A stretch of DNA of 35,468 bases from a virus. Below the pieces are notes generated by a model that ran no database searches, was not told the DNA's origin, and worked only from the letters and a program-made list of their open reading frames with translations. Made by a program: the position numbers and the translations under genes. Where the stretch lies: positions 3,089-38,556 of IMG/VR virus record IMGVR_UViG_3300030380_005651; one strand, given 5' to 3'. This document shows positions 22,735 through 29,032 of this stretch, piece by piece (the first letter of the stretch is position 1; each line of letters starts with the position of its first letter).

Positions 22735-23405
22735 ATATTACCAAAGTTGACATTGCTAGTTACTTGTTGAGCAGTTATTAATCCAAAGTCAATTTGTTCT
22801 TCAATATTTTCATTGACAAATCTCCAGTCTAAAACTGACACGTTTAATCCTATAGAATAAGTAGTTTCTAAATATCTAATATCATTTGTAATAACAAATA
22901 AATATCTACCTACATCAAGTCTGGTAATTGGATAATCTTGATTAAAAAGTATTCCTTCATCATCGTTGTAATCTATAGCTCCTTCATGATAGACATAACC
23001 CTCATCATTTATAGGTAATTCCTGTCTGTGACCATTCTCATCTATTTGATAAAAGGCTAACAAAGTATTTCTATTAGTTTGTTCTTCATAGGATGTACGA
23101 GAAAACTCTTGTGTAAACTGAACAGTTCTAGGTAGAGTTAATCTCATTTCATAAAATGTACTTTGTTTTCTAGATAAACCTCCATGACTATTAGATATTA
23201 TTTGTGTTTTAAATATTGATGAAAAATCTCCTAAATCAATAGGATTATTTAAATTATCGCCTTGTTCTGCAGGTCTTGGATCTGATCCAAAATAAGATGT
23301 CGGACCATATGCTGTAGGTCCACCACCCCCTGTAGGGTATGACTCGACTTTACCTAAATTAAAAAATCCTAAATTACTTGGAATAGTAGTAAGAAATCTT
23401 GCCAC
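22731..23405 (-). CDS. Beta-rich virion-type protein, possible PPC-like domain
   Basis: It encodes 224 residues. A flexible start (TGGGGPTAYGPTSYFGSDPR) precedes a beta-sandwich-like body: NNPIDLGDF, YEMRLTLPRTVQFTQEF, ALAFYQIDENGHRQ-like strands, and LDVGRYLFVITNDIRYLETT. The pattern of polar D-x-Y-x-x-x-L and a late G-(R/T)-Y strand recalls pre-peptidase C-terminal domains. No catalytic residues are visible. It converges on the virion gene at 22156. A binding or surface role is possible. Confidence 0.55.
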   Translation of the reverse strand: MARFLTTIPSNLGFFNLGKVESYPTGGGGPTAYGPTSYFGSDPRPAEQGDNLNNPIDLGDFSSIFKTQIISNSHGGLSRKQSTFYEMRLTLPRTVQFTQEFSRTSYEEQTNRNTLLAFYQIDENGHRQELPINDEGYVYHEGAIDYNDDEGILFNQDYPITRLDVGRYLFVITNDIRYLETTYSIGLNVSVLDWRFVNENIEEQIDFGLITAQQVTSNVNFGNI

Positions 23406-23406
23406 C

Positions 23407-24567
23407 TTAACTTTGTTTATTTCTTTCTCTATGATACTGCAGAATATTTTCGTGATGAAGCTTAATCTCTTTTATAGCCTTGCATTTAGGTATTTCTCTT
23501 AAACCTTTTATCATCAAATGTTTTGGATTACAGCAAAATGCTTTGCATTCCGGCTGACTAAATATTCTATATTTACCTGTATATCCACGGCTTAACCAAA
23601 ATGCAATTCGTGGTGCCGATTGAGTTTTACCTGAATGGAAAGGAGAAGGAAAATATGCTGTAGATTCAGTCCCATTTTTTCTGGTTGCACCCTTCCATTC
23701 CCAACAATCATCTTCTCCCTTTATATCTACCTGTTCCCAAAATCTTTTTACCTGCCAATACCATTTCATTTCAAATTCTCTTACATCTACAGTGCATCTA
23801 GCTTTTTTGATTTCTTGCATACAATCTAGGCACTCTCCCATTATTCCAAAGTTACCTTTATGTTTAGTGTTACCTTGTATATGCCAAGGACATTCATAGT
23901 GTTGAGTTTCTGTCACGACTCCTCTAAAATTTTTTGCTTCATTTGGATGTGCTCTCATTAAATTTATACAAACATCTGAGAGATTAGACCAAATCTTTTC
24001 TTCATTATATTGCTCTTCTTTTTCCTCGGCATTCTCATATGTCTCTCCTGAACAGATTCTTCTTACCGAATGATAAGGTAATCGATAGTGTTTGGATAAT
24101 TTTCTACTACTGACACCACTATTACTTTCTGTTCTCAACTTACTTATTAAGTCAACATCTATAGATTTATTATTAGTTTTTGCATTTTCATAAGCCACAT
24201 CCTTTCTAGTTCCCCAATAATAATGTGCAGGATTAAGACAATATTGAGACTTACATTCACTTCTTTTTACAATTATTGGATTTTCTTCTGTATAATTTCT
24301 ACCTGTCATACTAAGTATTAATGGTCTGGCATCATGACCTTTATACATAAGTTTTGTTTTTTTACTTGTTGTAAATCCTTTAAATCCAGCATTATTCATT
24401 TTGGTTAAACACCAGCAAGATTCTTTACCAAAGTGTTCTAATGCTGTTTGAAATGCTCGTACAAATAATATCTGATCATATGCAGTCAAATTTTTATATA
24501 AAAAGGCATCGTTATTTTTCATGCAAAGTAGGGGGTAGGTGTATTCGTAAGCATACAACCCTTTCAT
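23407..24567 (-). CDS. Large zinc-binding HNH-like protein with internal HTH
   Basis: It encodes 386 residues from ATG at 24567; the frame is open to an ATG at 24672, but the upstream part covers a duplicated noncoding hairpin, so the later start is preferred. Two half-HNH (HNH_3-like) signatures are seen: CKSQYCLNPAHYYWGTRKD (105-123) and DCWEWKG (287-293) with CKAFCCNPKHLM (341-352). Both keep the CxNP-x-H element but lack the usual upstream His. Between them lie a helix-turn-helix (SSRKLSKHYRLPYHSVRRIC) and a CxxH/CxxC zinc site (YECPWH; GECLDC). It could be a homing-type endonuclease, possibly inactive, or a DNA-binding regulator. Confidence 0.6.
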   Translation of the reverse strand: MKGLYAYEYTYPLLCMKNNDAFLYKNLTAYDQILFVRAFQTALEHFGKESCWCLTKMNNAGFKGFTTSKKTKLMYKGHDARPLILSMTGRNYTEENPIIVKRSECKSQYCLNPAHYYWGTRKDVAYENAKTNNKSIDVDLISKLRTESNSGVSSRKLSKHYRLPYHSVRRICSGETYENAEEKEEQYNEEKIWSNLSDVCINLMRAHPNEAKNFRGVVTETQHYECPWHIQGNTKHKGNFGIMGECLDCMQEIKKARCTVDVREFEMKWYWQVKRFWEQVDIKGEDDCWEWKGATRKNGTESTAYFPSPFHSGKTQSAPRIAFWLSRGYTGKYRIFSQPECKAFCCNPKHLMIKGLREIPKCKAIKEIKLHHENILQYHRERNKQS

Positions 24568-24638
24568 AGCAATGGCAATCGTTGAACACCCAAATACCAA
24601 AAAAATTTCCCTATTTATATTACTTTTATAGAGGATGA

Positions 24639-24686
24639 GGTTAGGTGCATGACTGTTTAATTTTATGTACACTCACATACCTAACC
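24639..24686 (+). repeat. Conserved RNA-type hairpin, copy 1
   Basis: GGTTAGGT at the 5' side pairs with ACCTAACC at the 3' side. The helix then continues after a two-base internal mismatch through ATGACTGT/ACACTCAC with one C-C mismatch; the loop is about 12 bases. The outer arms and the inner arm are repeated in copy 2 at 24853-24901, while the loop differs. Confidence 0.6.
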
Positions 24687-24852
24687 ACCGCTTACATGCA
24701 GATAAGTAAAATACCTATATTTTTTAGGGACTTGGGTGTTCATAGCAAACCTCAGTCATATAAAGCTACTTAAAAGGCAAAGTACAAATATTTGCACTAA
24801 CCCTACCACTATTTTTGAATATAAAAGGAGAAAGATAAGATACAAAGTTTTG

Positions 24853-24901
24853 GGTTAGGTAGATGACTGTTTAAAAAAACTGTACACTCACATGCCTAGC
24901 C
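24853..24901 (+). repeat. Conserved RNA-type hairpin, copy 2
   Basis: Same helix as copy 1, 214 bases away. The differences from copy 1 in the arms keep base pairing when read as RNA from the plus strand: U-A becomes U-G at two positions and G-U becomes A-U at one. Read as the minus-strand RNA, two of these would become A-C mismatches. It ends 49 bases before the ATG at 24951. Confidence 0.6.
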
Positions 24902-24950
24902 TCGAAGTCTTGTCAATGATATTATTGAAATAACAATTTTGTAAAGTTAA

Positions 24951-25172
24951 ATGCCGGGATATTCAATGCAGGCTGGATTCGATCAAAGTTCTCTTATGTC
25001 AGATCCAAAACTTAAACAACAGGAGACTATGAATCAGGGAAATATGGTTAGTCAGCCTTATTTTCAGGCTAATAAGCTGGCTGCTGAGAATACAAATCCC
25101 ATGAATGCAAGATCACAAGAGACACCAGTTGGTGATAGGGTTGCTGATTTTTTAAATAGAATGAGTAAATAA
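24951..25172 (+). CDS. Small hypothetical protein, Gln/Asn/Met-rich
   Basis: It encodes 73 residues of polar sequence (QAGFDQSSLMSDPKLKQQET; MVSQPYFQANKLAAENTNPM) ending in a helix, RVADFLNRMSK. It lies behind the duplicated hairpin segment and its stop abuts the next ATG. No membrane or catalytic feature is visible. A small virion or scaffold protein is possible from its neighbours. Confidence 0.65.
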   Translation: MPGYSMQAGFDQSSLMSDPKLKQQETMNQGNMVSQPYFQANKLAAENTNPMNARSQETPVGDRVADFLNRMSK

Positions 25173-25361
25173 ATGTTTATGGATAATGATTTTCCAGCTG
25201 TAATGGCAAACGGAGGAGGTAAAACTTTTTTATCTGGTTTTGTTAAAGGTAGAAATCTAATTAGTCAGTCCGGAACAGACGTAGATGACTTTGAGATGGA
25301 GAGAGAATATAAGCAGGAGTTAGGTAAACCAATGATAGAGACAGTCAGATTTCGTAAATAA
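25173..25361 (+). CDS. Small hypothetical protein
   Basis: It encodes 62 residues. It contains a Gly-rich segment (ANGGGKTFLSGFVKG), then acidic and basic stretches (DVDDFEMEREYKQELG). The GGGKT string is not in a P-loop context (no following hydrophobic strand and Asp), so ATP binding is not claimed. The ATG follows the preceding stop directly and the fibre gene starts 42 bases on. Unknown role. Confidence 0.6.
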   Translation: MFMDNDFPAVMANGGGKTFLSGFVKGRNLISQSGTDVDDFEMEREYKQELGKPMIETVRFRK

Positions 25362-25403
25362 AGCCATCGTAAAATTGAGTTAATAATTAAGTTTGAATAA
25401 TAA

Positions 25404-27260
25404 ATGTCTCAGACTAAGGCTCAATTAATTGATCCAGTAGATGGAACAATAGTAAATGCAGATATAAATGATAGTGCAGCAATAGCTGGAACAAAAATAT
25501 CTCCTGATTTTGGATCGCAAAATATAACTACAACTGGATCTTTAGGTGCTAGTGGCTTTAGCACTACTGGAGGGGAAATTTCTTTAACTGGAACAGTTCC
25601 AAGAATTGGTTTTACAGATTCAAATGCGAATAGTGATTTCAGACTCAAGGTTGATGGTGGTTCTTTTCAAATAGAAGATATTACTAATAGTAGTGCTGAT
25701 AGATTAGTAATAAATTCATCTGGCAACGTAGGTATAGGCACATCAAGTCCAATTGCAAAATTCGATGTTACAGATGGTACAACAAGTATTTCTTTTAATA
25801 AGACAAACAATACACCACGAATTGATTTTAAAGGTAATAATGTTTCAGATTTATGCCAAATAAAAGCAGCAGAATCTAGTGGGGGAGGAATTTTTCAATT
25901 TCTTACAAAAACTACTGGTGGCACTGCTACAGAACGCATGCGTATAGATTCGTCTGGATCTGTAAATATTGGATCTACTGGTTATGCAGGGGGTGGTGTT
26001 AATCCAATACTTTATTTAAGAAGCACTAGTGGAAGACAAATGAAAATTCATAATACTGCTAGCTCTACTTGTGGAATACAGCTTTCAAATAATACAACAG
26101 GTGAGGGAGAAGATGCTGGATTCCAACTTGCAGTTTTAAGTACTGGTGATGGGTTTATAAATAATCCTCATTCTAAAGCAATAATATTTAATACTGCCAA
26201 TACAGAACGTATGCGTATAGATTCGTCTGGAAAAATAGGTATTGGTAGAACTGATCCAGTTAACTTTGTTGACATACATCGTGGTGCGGATGAAGATAAT
26301 ATTTTAATAGTTCGTGGTCAAGATACAAGTGGTGAATATTGTGCATTAGGTGTAAATGGAAGTAATGCAATCGTTACTGCTGGAGGTGTAAGCGGTAATA
26401 ACACTAATTTAGTTTTTAGAACTGCACCTAATGGTAACGAAACAGAACGTATGCGTATAGACTCGTCTGGAAGGGTGCTTATAGGTACAACTTCTGTTGG
26501 AGCACATGAAGGAGGAAATAATTTTACGATTGCAGAAAGTGGACATTGTGGAATGACAATACGATCAAGTACATCTACAAGTGGAAATATTTATTTTGCC
26601 GATGGTACAAGCTCAGGTGAATCAGCTAGAGGAGAAATAAGTTACAGACACGCCACAGATGATTTAAGAATTTTTACCGCAGCAACAGAACGTATGCGTA
26701 TCAATAGTACTGGTGATATTTTTATAGCAACTACTACAACAAACCCTGGTTTTGGTAATAATTCTGACCCAGGACATTATATAAACCATGTGGGTTATGT
26801 AATGCACTCAAGGGATAATGGTACTGCATTATATGTCGCAAGAAATGATAGTACAGGTTCATTAGTTTCATTTAACTATAATGGTGGTGGTCAAATAGCA
26901 GATATTACAACAAACGGTTCTAGTGTTTCTTATGGTACTGGTTCTGATTACAGGCTTAAGGAAAATATAACTACTTTAACAAATGCAATAACAAGATTAA
27001 AAAATTTAAAACCTTCAAGATTTAATTTTTTAACAACTCCATCATTAACACAAGATGGATTTATTGCACATGAAGTACAGGAAGTCGTACCAGAAGCAGT
27101 TACAGGAGTAAAAGATGAAGTACGTACAGAAGATGGTGATATGGGACAGAAAAAGGGAGATCCAGTCATGCAAAGCTTAGATGTTGCAAAACTTGTTCCC
27201 TTACTTACTGCTGCTGTACAGGAACTAATTACAAAAGTTGAAACTTTAGAATCTGCTTAG
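25404..27260 (+). CDS. Second S74-chaperone tail fibre
   Basis: It encodes 618 residues. A short head (DPVDGTIVNADINDSAAIAG, then TKISPDFGSQNITTTGSLGA) shares the ISPDFGSQ module with the gene at 10256. The body has five units near 106, 180, 275, 350 and 432, most with TERMRIDSSG-(N/K/R)-x-x-IG, spaced by variable fibre domains. The last 105 residues begin SDYRLKENI, the S74 chaperone signature, with Ser514 as the expected cleavage residue. It ends in a short coiled coil. It should fold as a trimer and release the chaperone. The 20-base core of its repeats is identical in DNA to that of the 8-11 kb fibres. Confidence 0.9.
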   Translation: MSQTKAQLIDPVDGTIVNADINDSAAIAGTKISPDFGSQNITTTGSLGASGFSTTGGEISLTGTVPRIGFTDSNANSDFRLKVDGGSFQIEDITNSSADRLVINSSGNVGIGTSSPIAKFDVTDGTTSISFNKTNNTPRIDFKGNNVSDLCQIKAAESSGGGIFQFLTKTTGGTATERMRIDSSGSVNIGSTGYAGGGVNPILYLRSTSGRQMKIHNTASSTCGIQLSNNTTGEGEDAGFQLAVLSTGDGFINNPHSKAIIFNTANTERMRIDSSGKIGIGRTDPVNFVDIHRGADEDNILIVRGQDTSGEYCALGVNGSNAIVTAGGVSGNNTNLVFRTAPNGNETERMRIDSSGRVLIGTTSVGAHEGGNNFTIAESGHCGMTIRSSTSTSGNIYFADGTSSGESARGEISYRHATDDLRIFTAATERMRINSTGDIFIATTTTNPGFGNNSDPGHYINHVGYVMHSRDNGTALYVARNDSTGSLVSFNYNGGGQIADITTNGSSVSYGTGSDYRLKENITTLTNAITRLKNLKPSRFNFLTTPSLTQDGFIAHEVQEVVPEAVTGVKDEVRTEDGDMGQKKGDPVMQSLDVAKLVPLLTAAVQELITKVETLESA

Positions 27261-27285
27261 TAGTATTAAATAAATTTAAAAAGCT

Positions 27286-27489
27286 ATGTTATTTAACGTG
27301 ATTTGTTGGCATTTAGCATTGCATTTAAGGATTACTCAAATATTATATAAAGAGATGGTTGATTTATACGATTTAGAAGAAACTAATCATAGGTTACTTC
27401 TTATCTTTAAAACAGAAAAACCATTACAAGAAGCATCAGAAGGTGCTTGGACAATTCTTACAAAAGAATTAAAAAAAATTAAATTATGA
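27286..27489 (+). CDS. Small helical protein coupled to next gene
   Basis: It encodes 67 residues, predicted mostly helical: LFNVICWHLALHLRITQILY, then DLYDLEETNHRLLLIFKTEK, then EGAWTILTKELKKIKL. The first part is hydrophobic but interrupted by His and Arg, so it is more likely an amphipathic helix than a membrane segment. The stop overlaps the next ATG (ATGA). No family is recognised. Confidence 0.6.
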   Translation: MLFNVICWHLALHLRITQILYKEMVDLYDLEETNHRLLLIFKTEKPLQEASEGAWTILTKELKKIKL

Positions 27490-27827
27490 ACCTTTTTTTA
27501 TCTTGCCCTCCTGTATACACATTGCCAGGAACTTGGACTGACCCTGATAAAATTGCTAAATGTAAGGATACTTTAATTCCGCATGGAAATTTAGGACAGG
27601 GTATAGCTTTTGCTTTATTTATTGGAGTATTATTAATATTTTTGATCCTTTATGGGTTATATATGACTTTTGGCAAGGGTGGTAAAAATTTAAAAGATGA
27701 GATCAAAGAGCATGCTAGATTGCATGAATTAGGTATTGCTCATGGTCATGAGGGAGGAGGAGAAAGGTTTAACTTATCAAAGCAAGCTATGGAGAAAGAT
27801 TATCCACAACATAAACATAAAAAATAA
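27486..27827 (+). CDS. Single-pass membrane protein with charged tail
   Basis: It encodes 113 residues. The N-terminus has Cys7 and Cys26 and a Pro-rich start (CPPVYTLPGTWTDPDKIAKC). Residues 37-62 (GQGIAFALFIGVLLIFLILY) form one membrane segment, followed by a Lys-rich cytoplasmic tail and a His-rich end (HELGIAHGHEG; PQHKHKK). It is translationally coupled to the preceding gene. The role is not known; lysis accessory or envelope protein is possible. It converges on the small leftward gene at 27828. Confidence 0.65.
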   Translation: MNLFLSCPPVYTLPGTWTDPDKIAKCKDTLIPHGNLGQGIAFALFIGVLLIFLILYGLYMTFGKGGKNLKDEIKEHARLHELGIAHGHEGGGERFNLSKQAMEKDYPQHKHKK

Positions 27828-27959
27828 TTACTTTAATCCTCGATCTTTACTACCTTTAAACCATTTTTTTTCAGACTTTTCTAATTTATTTTTTTTATCT
27901 TCTAAGGCTAATTTAGCGTCTACAAAAAAAGGTAAATTCTTTAATTTGTAAGTTTGCAT
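27828..27959 (-). CDS. 43-residue basic protein, last of the hli operon
   Basis: A 44-codon frame from ATG to TAA. The product is highly basic with QTYKLKNLPFFVDAKLALED, then KKNKLEKSEKKWFKGSKDRG. It has no membrane segment. It lies 31 bases after the 33-residue membrane peptide, and a TATAAATA element stands about 28 bases before its ATG, which could give separate late expression. Basic charge suggests nucleic-acid or membrane-surface contact; no family is known. Confidence 0.55.
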   Translation of the reverse strand: MQTYKLKNLPFFVDAKLALEDKKNKLEKSEKKWFKGSKDRGLK

Positions 27960-27987
27960 TTTTAAAGAGTATTATCTTTAATTTTAT

Positions 27988-27995
27988 TATTTATA
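27988..27995 (-). promoter_or_regulatory. Late-promoter-like TATAAATA
   Basis: Read leftward, TATAAATA stands 28 bases before the ATG at 27959, the spacing expected of a T4-type late promoter. It overlaps the end of the gene at 27991. The consensus match is exact, but such AT-rich strings also occur by chance in this genome. Confidence 0.4.
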
Positions 27996-28092
27996 CTTCT
28001 AATAAACCATTCATTCCTGCTATTGTTCCAACAATAACAAAAAAAATAAACTCAAATAATGAGTAATAAGGGCTGTAGAAAATTTTAGTCAC
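27991..28092 (-). CDS. 33-residue membrane peptide
   Basis: A GTG start lies inside the preceding gene's stop (GTGA overlap), giving a 34-codon frame. The product starts MTKIFYSPYYSLFEF, with a membrane helix over about 11-28 (SLFEFIFFVIVGTIAGMN), and ends GLLEV. The overlap with the preceding small frame argues for translation as a unit. The size resembles small photosystem subunits. No signature permits a name. Confidence 0.5.
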   Translation of the reverse strand: MTKIFYSPYYSLFEFIFFVIVGTIAGMNGLLEV

Positions 28093-28163
28093 GCAAATAC
28101 AATTGATCCTACATTAGTAAAAATGTATAAGGAAATTAAAGTTGTAAAAAGAAGATGATTCAT
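28089..28163 (-). CDS. 24-residue hydrophobic peptide
   Basis: ATG to TGA frame of 25 codons, overlapping the preceding stop as ATGA and the next GTG as GTGA. The product is almost entirely hydrophobic (MNHLLFTTLISLYIFTNVGS, then IVFA) and could be a membrane peptide or a signal-type leader that mainly carries ribosomes to the next start. Its reality rests on the precise overlap chain. Very short frames like this occur by chance, so caution is needed. Confidence 0.4.
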   Translation of the reverse strand: MNHLLFTTLISLYIFTNVGSIVFA

Positions 28164-28330
28164 TTTGCTTTTTGATAAATGGGAGTCATAATACCACCGC
28201 CTTGATCGTCGTCATCATCGCCATCAATTGCACGTAGTATTAGTTCTATTAAAACTAAACAACCTATGGGATAAAAGACCCATAAGGCTGCTGTAGAGGA
28301 GGATATTAGATATGAATTTTCTAATATCAT
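28160..28330 (-). CDS. 56-residue membrane protein with acidic Asp run
   Basis: ATG to TGA frame of 57 codons whose start overlaps the hli stop (TAATG). The product has a membrane helix over about 10-33 (SSTAALWVFYPIGCLVLIEL) followed by RAIDGDDDDDQGGGIMTPIY. I recall cyanophage proteins with an identical layout: one helix, five or so Asp residues, then QGGGMM and P-x-Y. It ends one frame before the next gene with an ATGA overlap. Function unknown; coupling to hli suggests a photosynthetic-membrane role. Confidence 0.65.
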   Translation of the reverse strand: MILENSYLISSSTAALWVFYPIGCLVLIELILRAIDGDDDDDQGGGIMTPIYQKAK

Positions 28331-28473
28331 TAAATAAAACCAGGAATTAGCTGTCCTGTAGTTAGATAAGCACCAACTGCAGCAACTACACCTAACATTG
28401 CTAATTGACCATTTAATCTCTCAGCAATTATTTTTTGTTTTTCAACTGGTTTTGTATAAGATTGAATGTCCAT
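28330..28473 (-). CDS. hli: High-light-inducible protein D
   Basis: It encodes 47 residues from ATG at 28473; the preceding frame is the shadow of another hli. KIIAERLNGQLAMLGVVAAV, then GAYLTTGQLIPGFI is the HLIP chlorophyll-binding helix. The Glu of E-x-x-NG is kept, but the usual Arg two residues after Asn is Gln. HLIPs are one-helix LHC relatives that bind chlorophyll and carotenoid and protect photosystems. The start overlaps the preceding hli stop (TAATG) and the stop overlaps the next gene (TAATG). Thylakoid location is inferred. Confidence 0.85.
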   Translation of the reverse strand: MDIQSYTKPVEKQKIIAERLNGQLAMLGVVAAVGAYLTTGQLIPGFI

Positions 28474-28586
28474 TACACATATCCTGGGATTAGTTGTCCT
28501 GTAAAGCCATAGACTGTACATATAACCACAAAACCCATCATTGCTGCTCGGCCTTGTGCTTTAAAAAAAATATCCTTGTTATCCAT
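28473..28586 (-). CDS. hli: High-light-inducible protein C (divergent)
   Basis: It encodes 37 residues and is easy to miss. The signature is FFKAQGRAAMMGFVVICTVY, then GFTGQLIPGYV: the LHC-type GRxAM-x-GF core and the TGQ(L/I)IPG end are present. The Glu normally three residues before Asn is Phe, and Asn itself is Gln, so one chlorophyll ligand is absent. The Arg is kept. It overlaps the previous and following hli genes by the TAATG junction. Despite the altered ligands its place in the operon and conserved ends support a real HLIP-family protein. Confidence 0.75.
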   Translation of the reverse strand: MDNKDIFFKAQGRAAMMGFVVICTVYGFTGQLIPGYV

Positions 28587-28738
28587 TAGAATATGCCAGG
28601 AATTATATTACCTGTTGTTGCGTATGCACCAACTGCTGCTACGAATCCAAGCATTGCTGCCCAGCCGTTAAATCTTTCTGCTTCAGGAGTCATGATGTTG
28701 TACCTTTGAGTAATTGTAAATTGGGAATTGATTTTCAT
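28586..28738 (-). CDS. hli: High-light-inducible protein B
   Basis: It encodes 50 residues from ATG at 28738, chosen because AAGGAGA lies nine bases upstream; an earlier in-frame ATG has no such site. MTPEAERFNGWAAMLGFVAA, then VGAYATTGNIIPGIF is a typical cyanophage HLIP. The ligand Glu is present while the family Arg is Trp. It lies ten bases behind the first hli and overlaps the third as TAATG. The role is photosystem protection during infection. Confidence 0.9.
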   Translation of the reverse strand: MKINSQFTITQRYNIMTPEAERFNGWAAMLGFVAAVGAYATTGNIIPGIF

Positions 28739-28748
28739 CCAAGTCTCC

Positions 28749-28940
28749 TTAGAAGATTCCTGGAATAATCTGACCGGTTGTTGAATAAGCACCTATCAAA
28801 GCCACGAAACCAATCATTGCCCAACGTCCATTAGCTTTTTCAGCCTCTTCTGGATAACCCTTATAATTAGGATCTATCTCAGTATGTGGCTCAATAGAAT
28901 AGATGTTTTGGCGATTGCCACTTTCTGTAACTGTTGTCAT
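28749..28940 (-). CDS. hli: High-light-inducible protein A, first of operon
   Basis: It encodes 63 residues. After a polar start of about 30 residues comes PEEAEKANGRWAMIGFVALI, then GAYSTTGQIIPGIF, with both the E-x-x-NGR chlorophyll ligand set and the TGQIIPG end intact. It is the only canonical HLIP of the four. It directly follows the NtcA-type promoter (box 28990-29003, -10 at 28963-28968). The protein should bind chlorophyll in the host thylakoid and dissipate excess energy. Confidence 0.92.
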   Translation of the reverse strand: MTTVTESGNRQNIYSIEPHTEIDPNYKGYPEEAEKANGRWAMIGFVALIGAYSTTGQIIPGIF

Positions 28941-28962
28941 TAGGTATTTATATCTTCTTTAT

Positions 28963-29003
28963 ATTTTACACTTGTTACATTTTGTAACAGTACTTAATAT
29001 TAC
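28963..29003 (-). promoter_or_regulatory. NtcA-type promoter of the hli operon
   Basis: Read leftward: GTA-ATATTAAG-TAC (29003-28990) is a perfect NtcA box (GTA-N8-TAC). It is followed after 21 bases by TAAAAT (28968-28963), a TAN3T-type -10, and the ATG lies 22 bases further on at 28940. Box and spacing fit the known class of NtcA-activated cyanobacterial promoters (box, 20-24 bases, -10). NtcA is the host nitrogen regulator activated by 2-oxoglutarate. Confidence 0.65.
28973..28989. promoter_or_regulatory. Dyad TGTTACA-TTT-TGTAACA between NtcA box and -10
   Basis: A perfect inverted repeat with 7-bp arms and a three-base centre occupies nearly all of the spacer between the NtcA box and the -10. 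A protein bound here would block the polymerase or compete with NtcA. It also fits a looser NtcA-like dyad (TGT...ACA). Confidence 0.5.
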
Positions 29004-29032
29004 TTAACAAAAATAATGTATACTATTAGTTT

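Larger units (their letters stand above)
24568..24950. promoter_or_regulatory. Noncoding regulatory segment with repeated hairpin
   Basis: A stretch of about 380 bases between the leftward HNH-like gene and the rightward small gene at 24951. It holds two copies of a 48-49-base hairpin (24639-24686 and 24853-24901), an 18-base near-palindrome AGTACAAATATTTGCACT at 24781-24798 and a short CCTA/TAGG stem near 24710-24728. No convincing frame of its own is present. It is the longest gene-free segment in the window. Confidence 0.55.

Noticed and set aside
24639-24901. Glutamine-type riboswitch for the repeated hairpin
   Set aside because: The conserved glnA RNA core sequence that I know is not present. 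Only arm repetition and pairing are seen.
28945-28952. TATAAATA just before the first hli ATG as a late promoter
   Set aside because: It is five bases from the ATG, leaving no room for a normal transcription start and leader. The copy at 29033-29040 is better placed.
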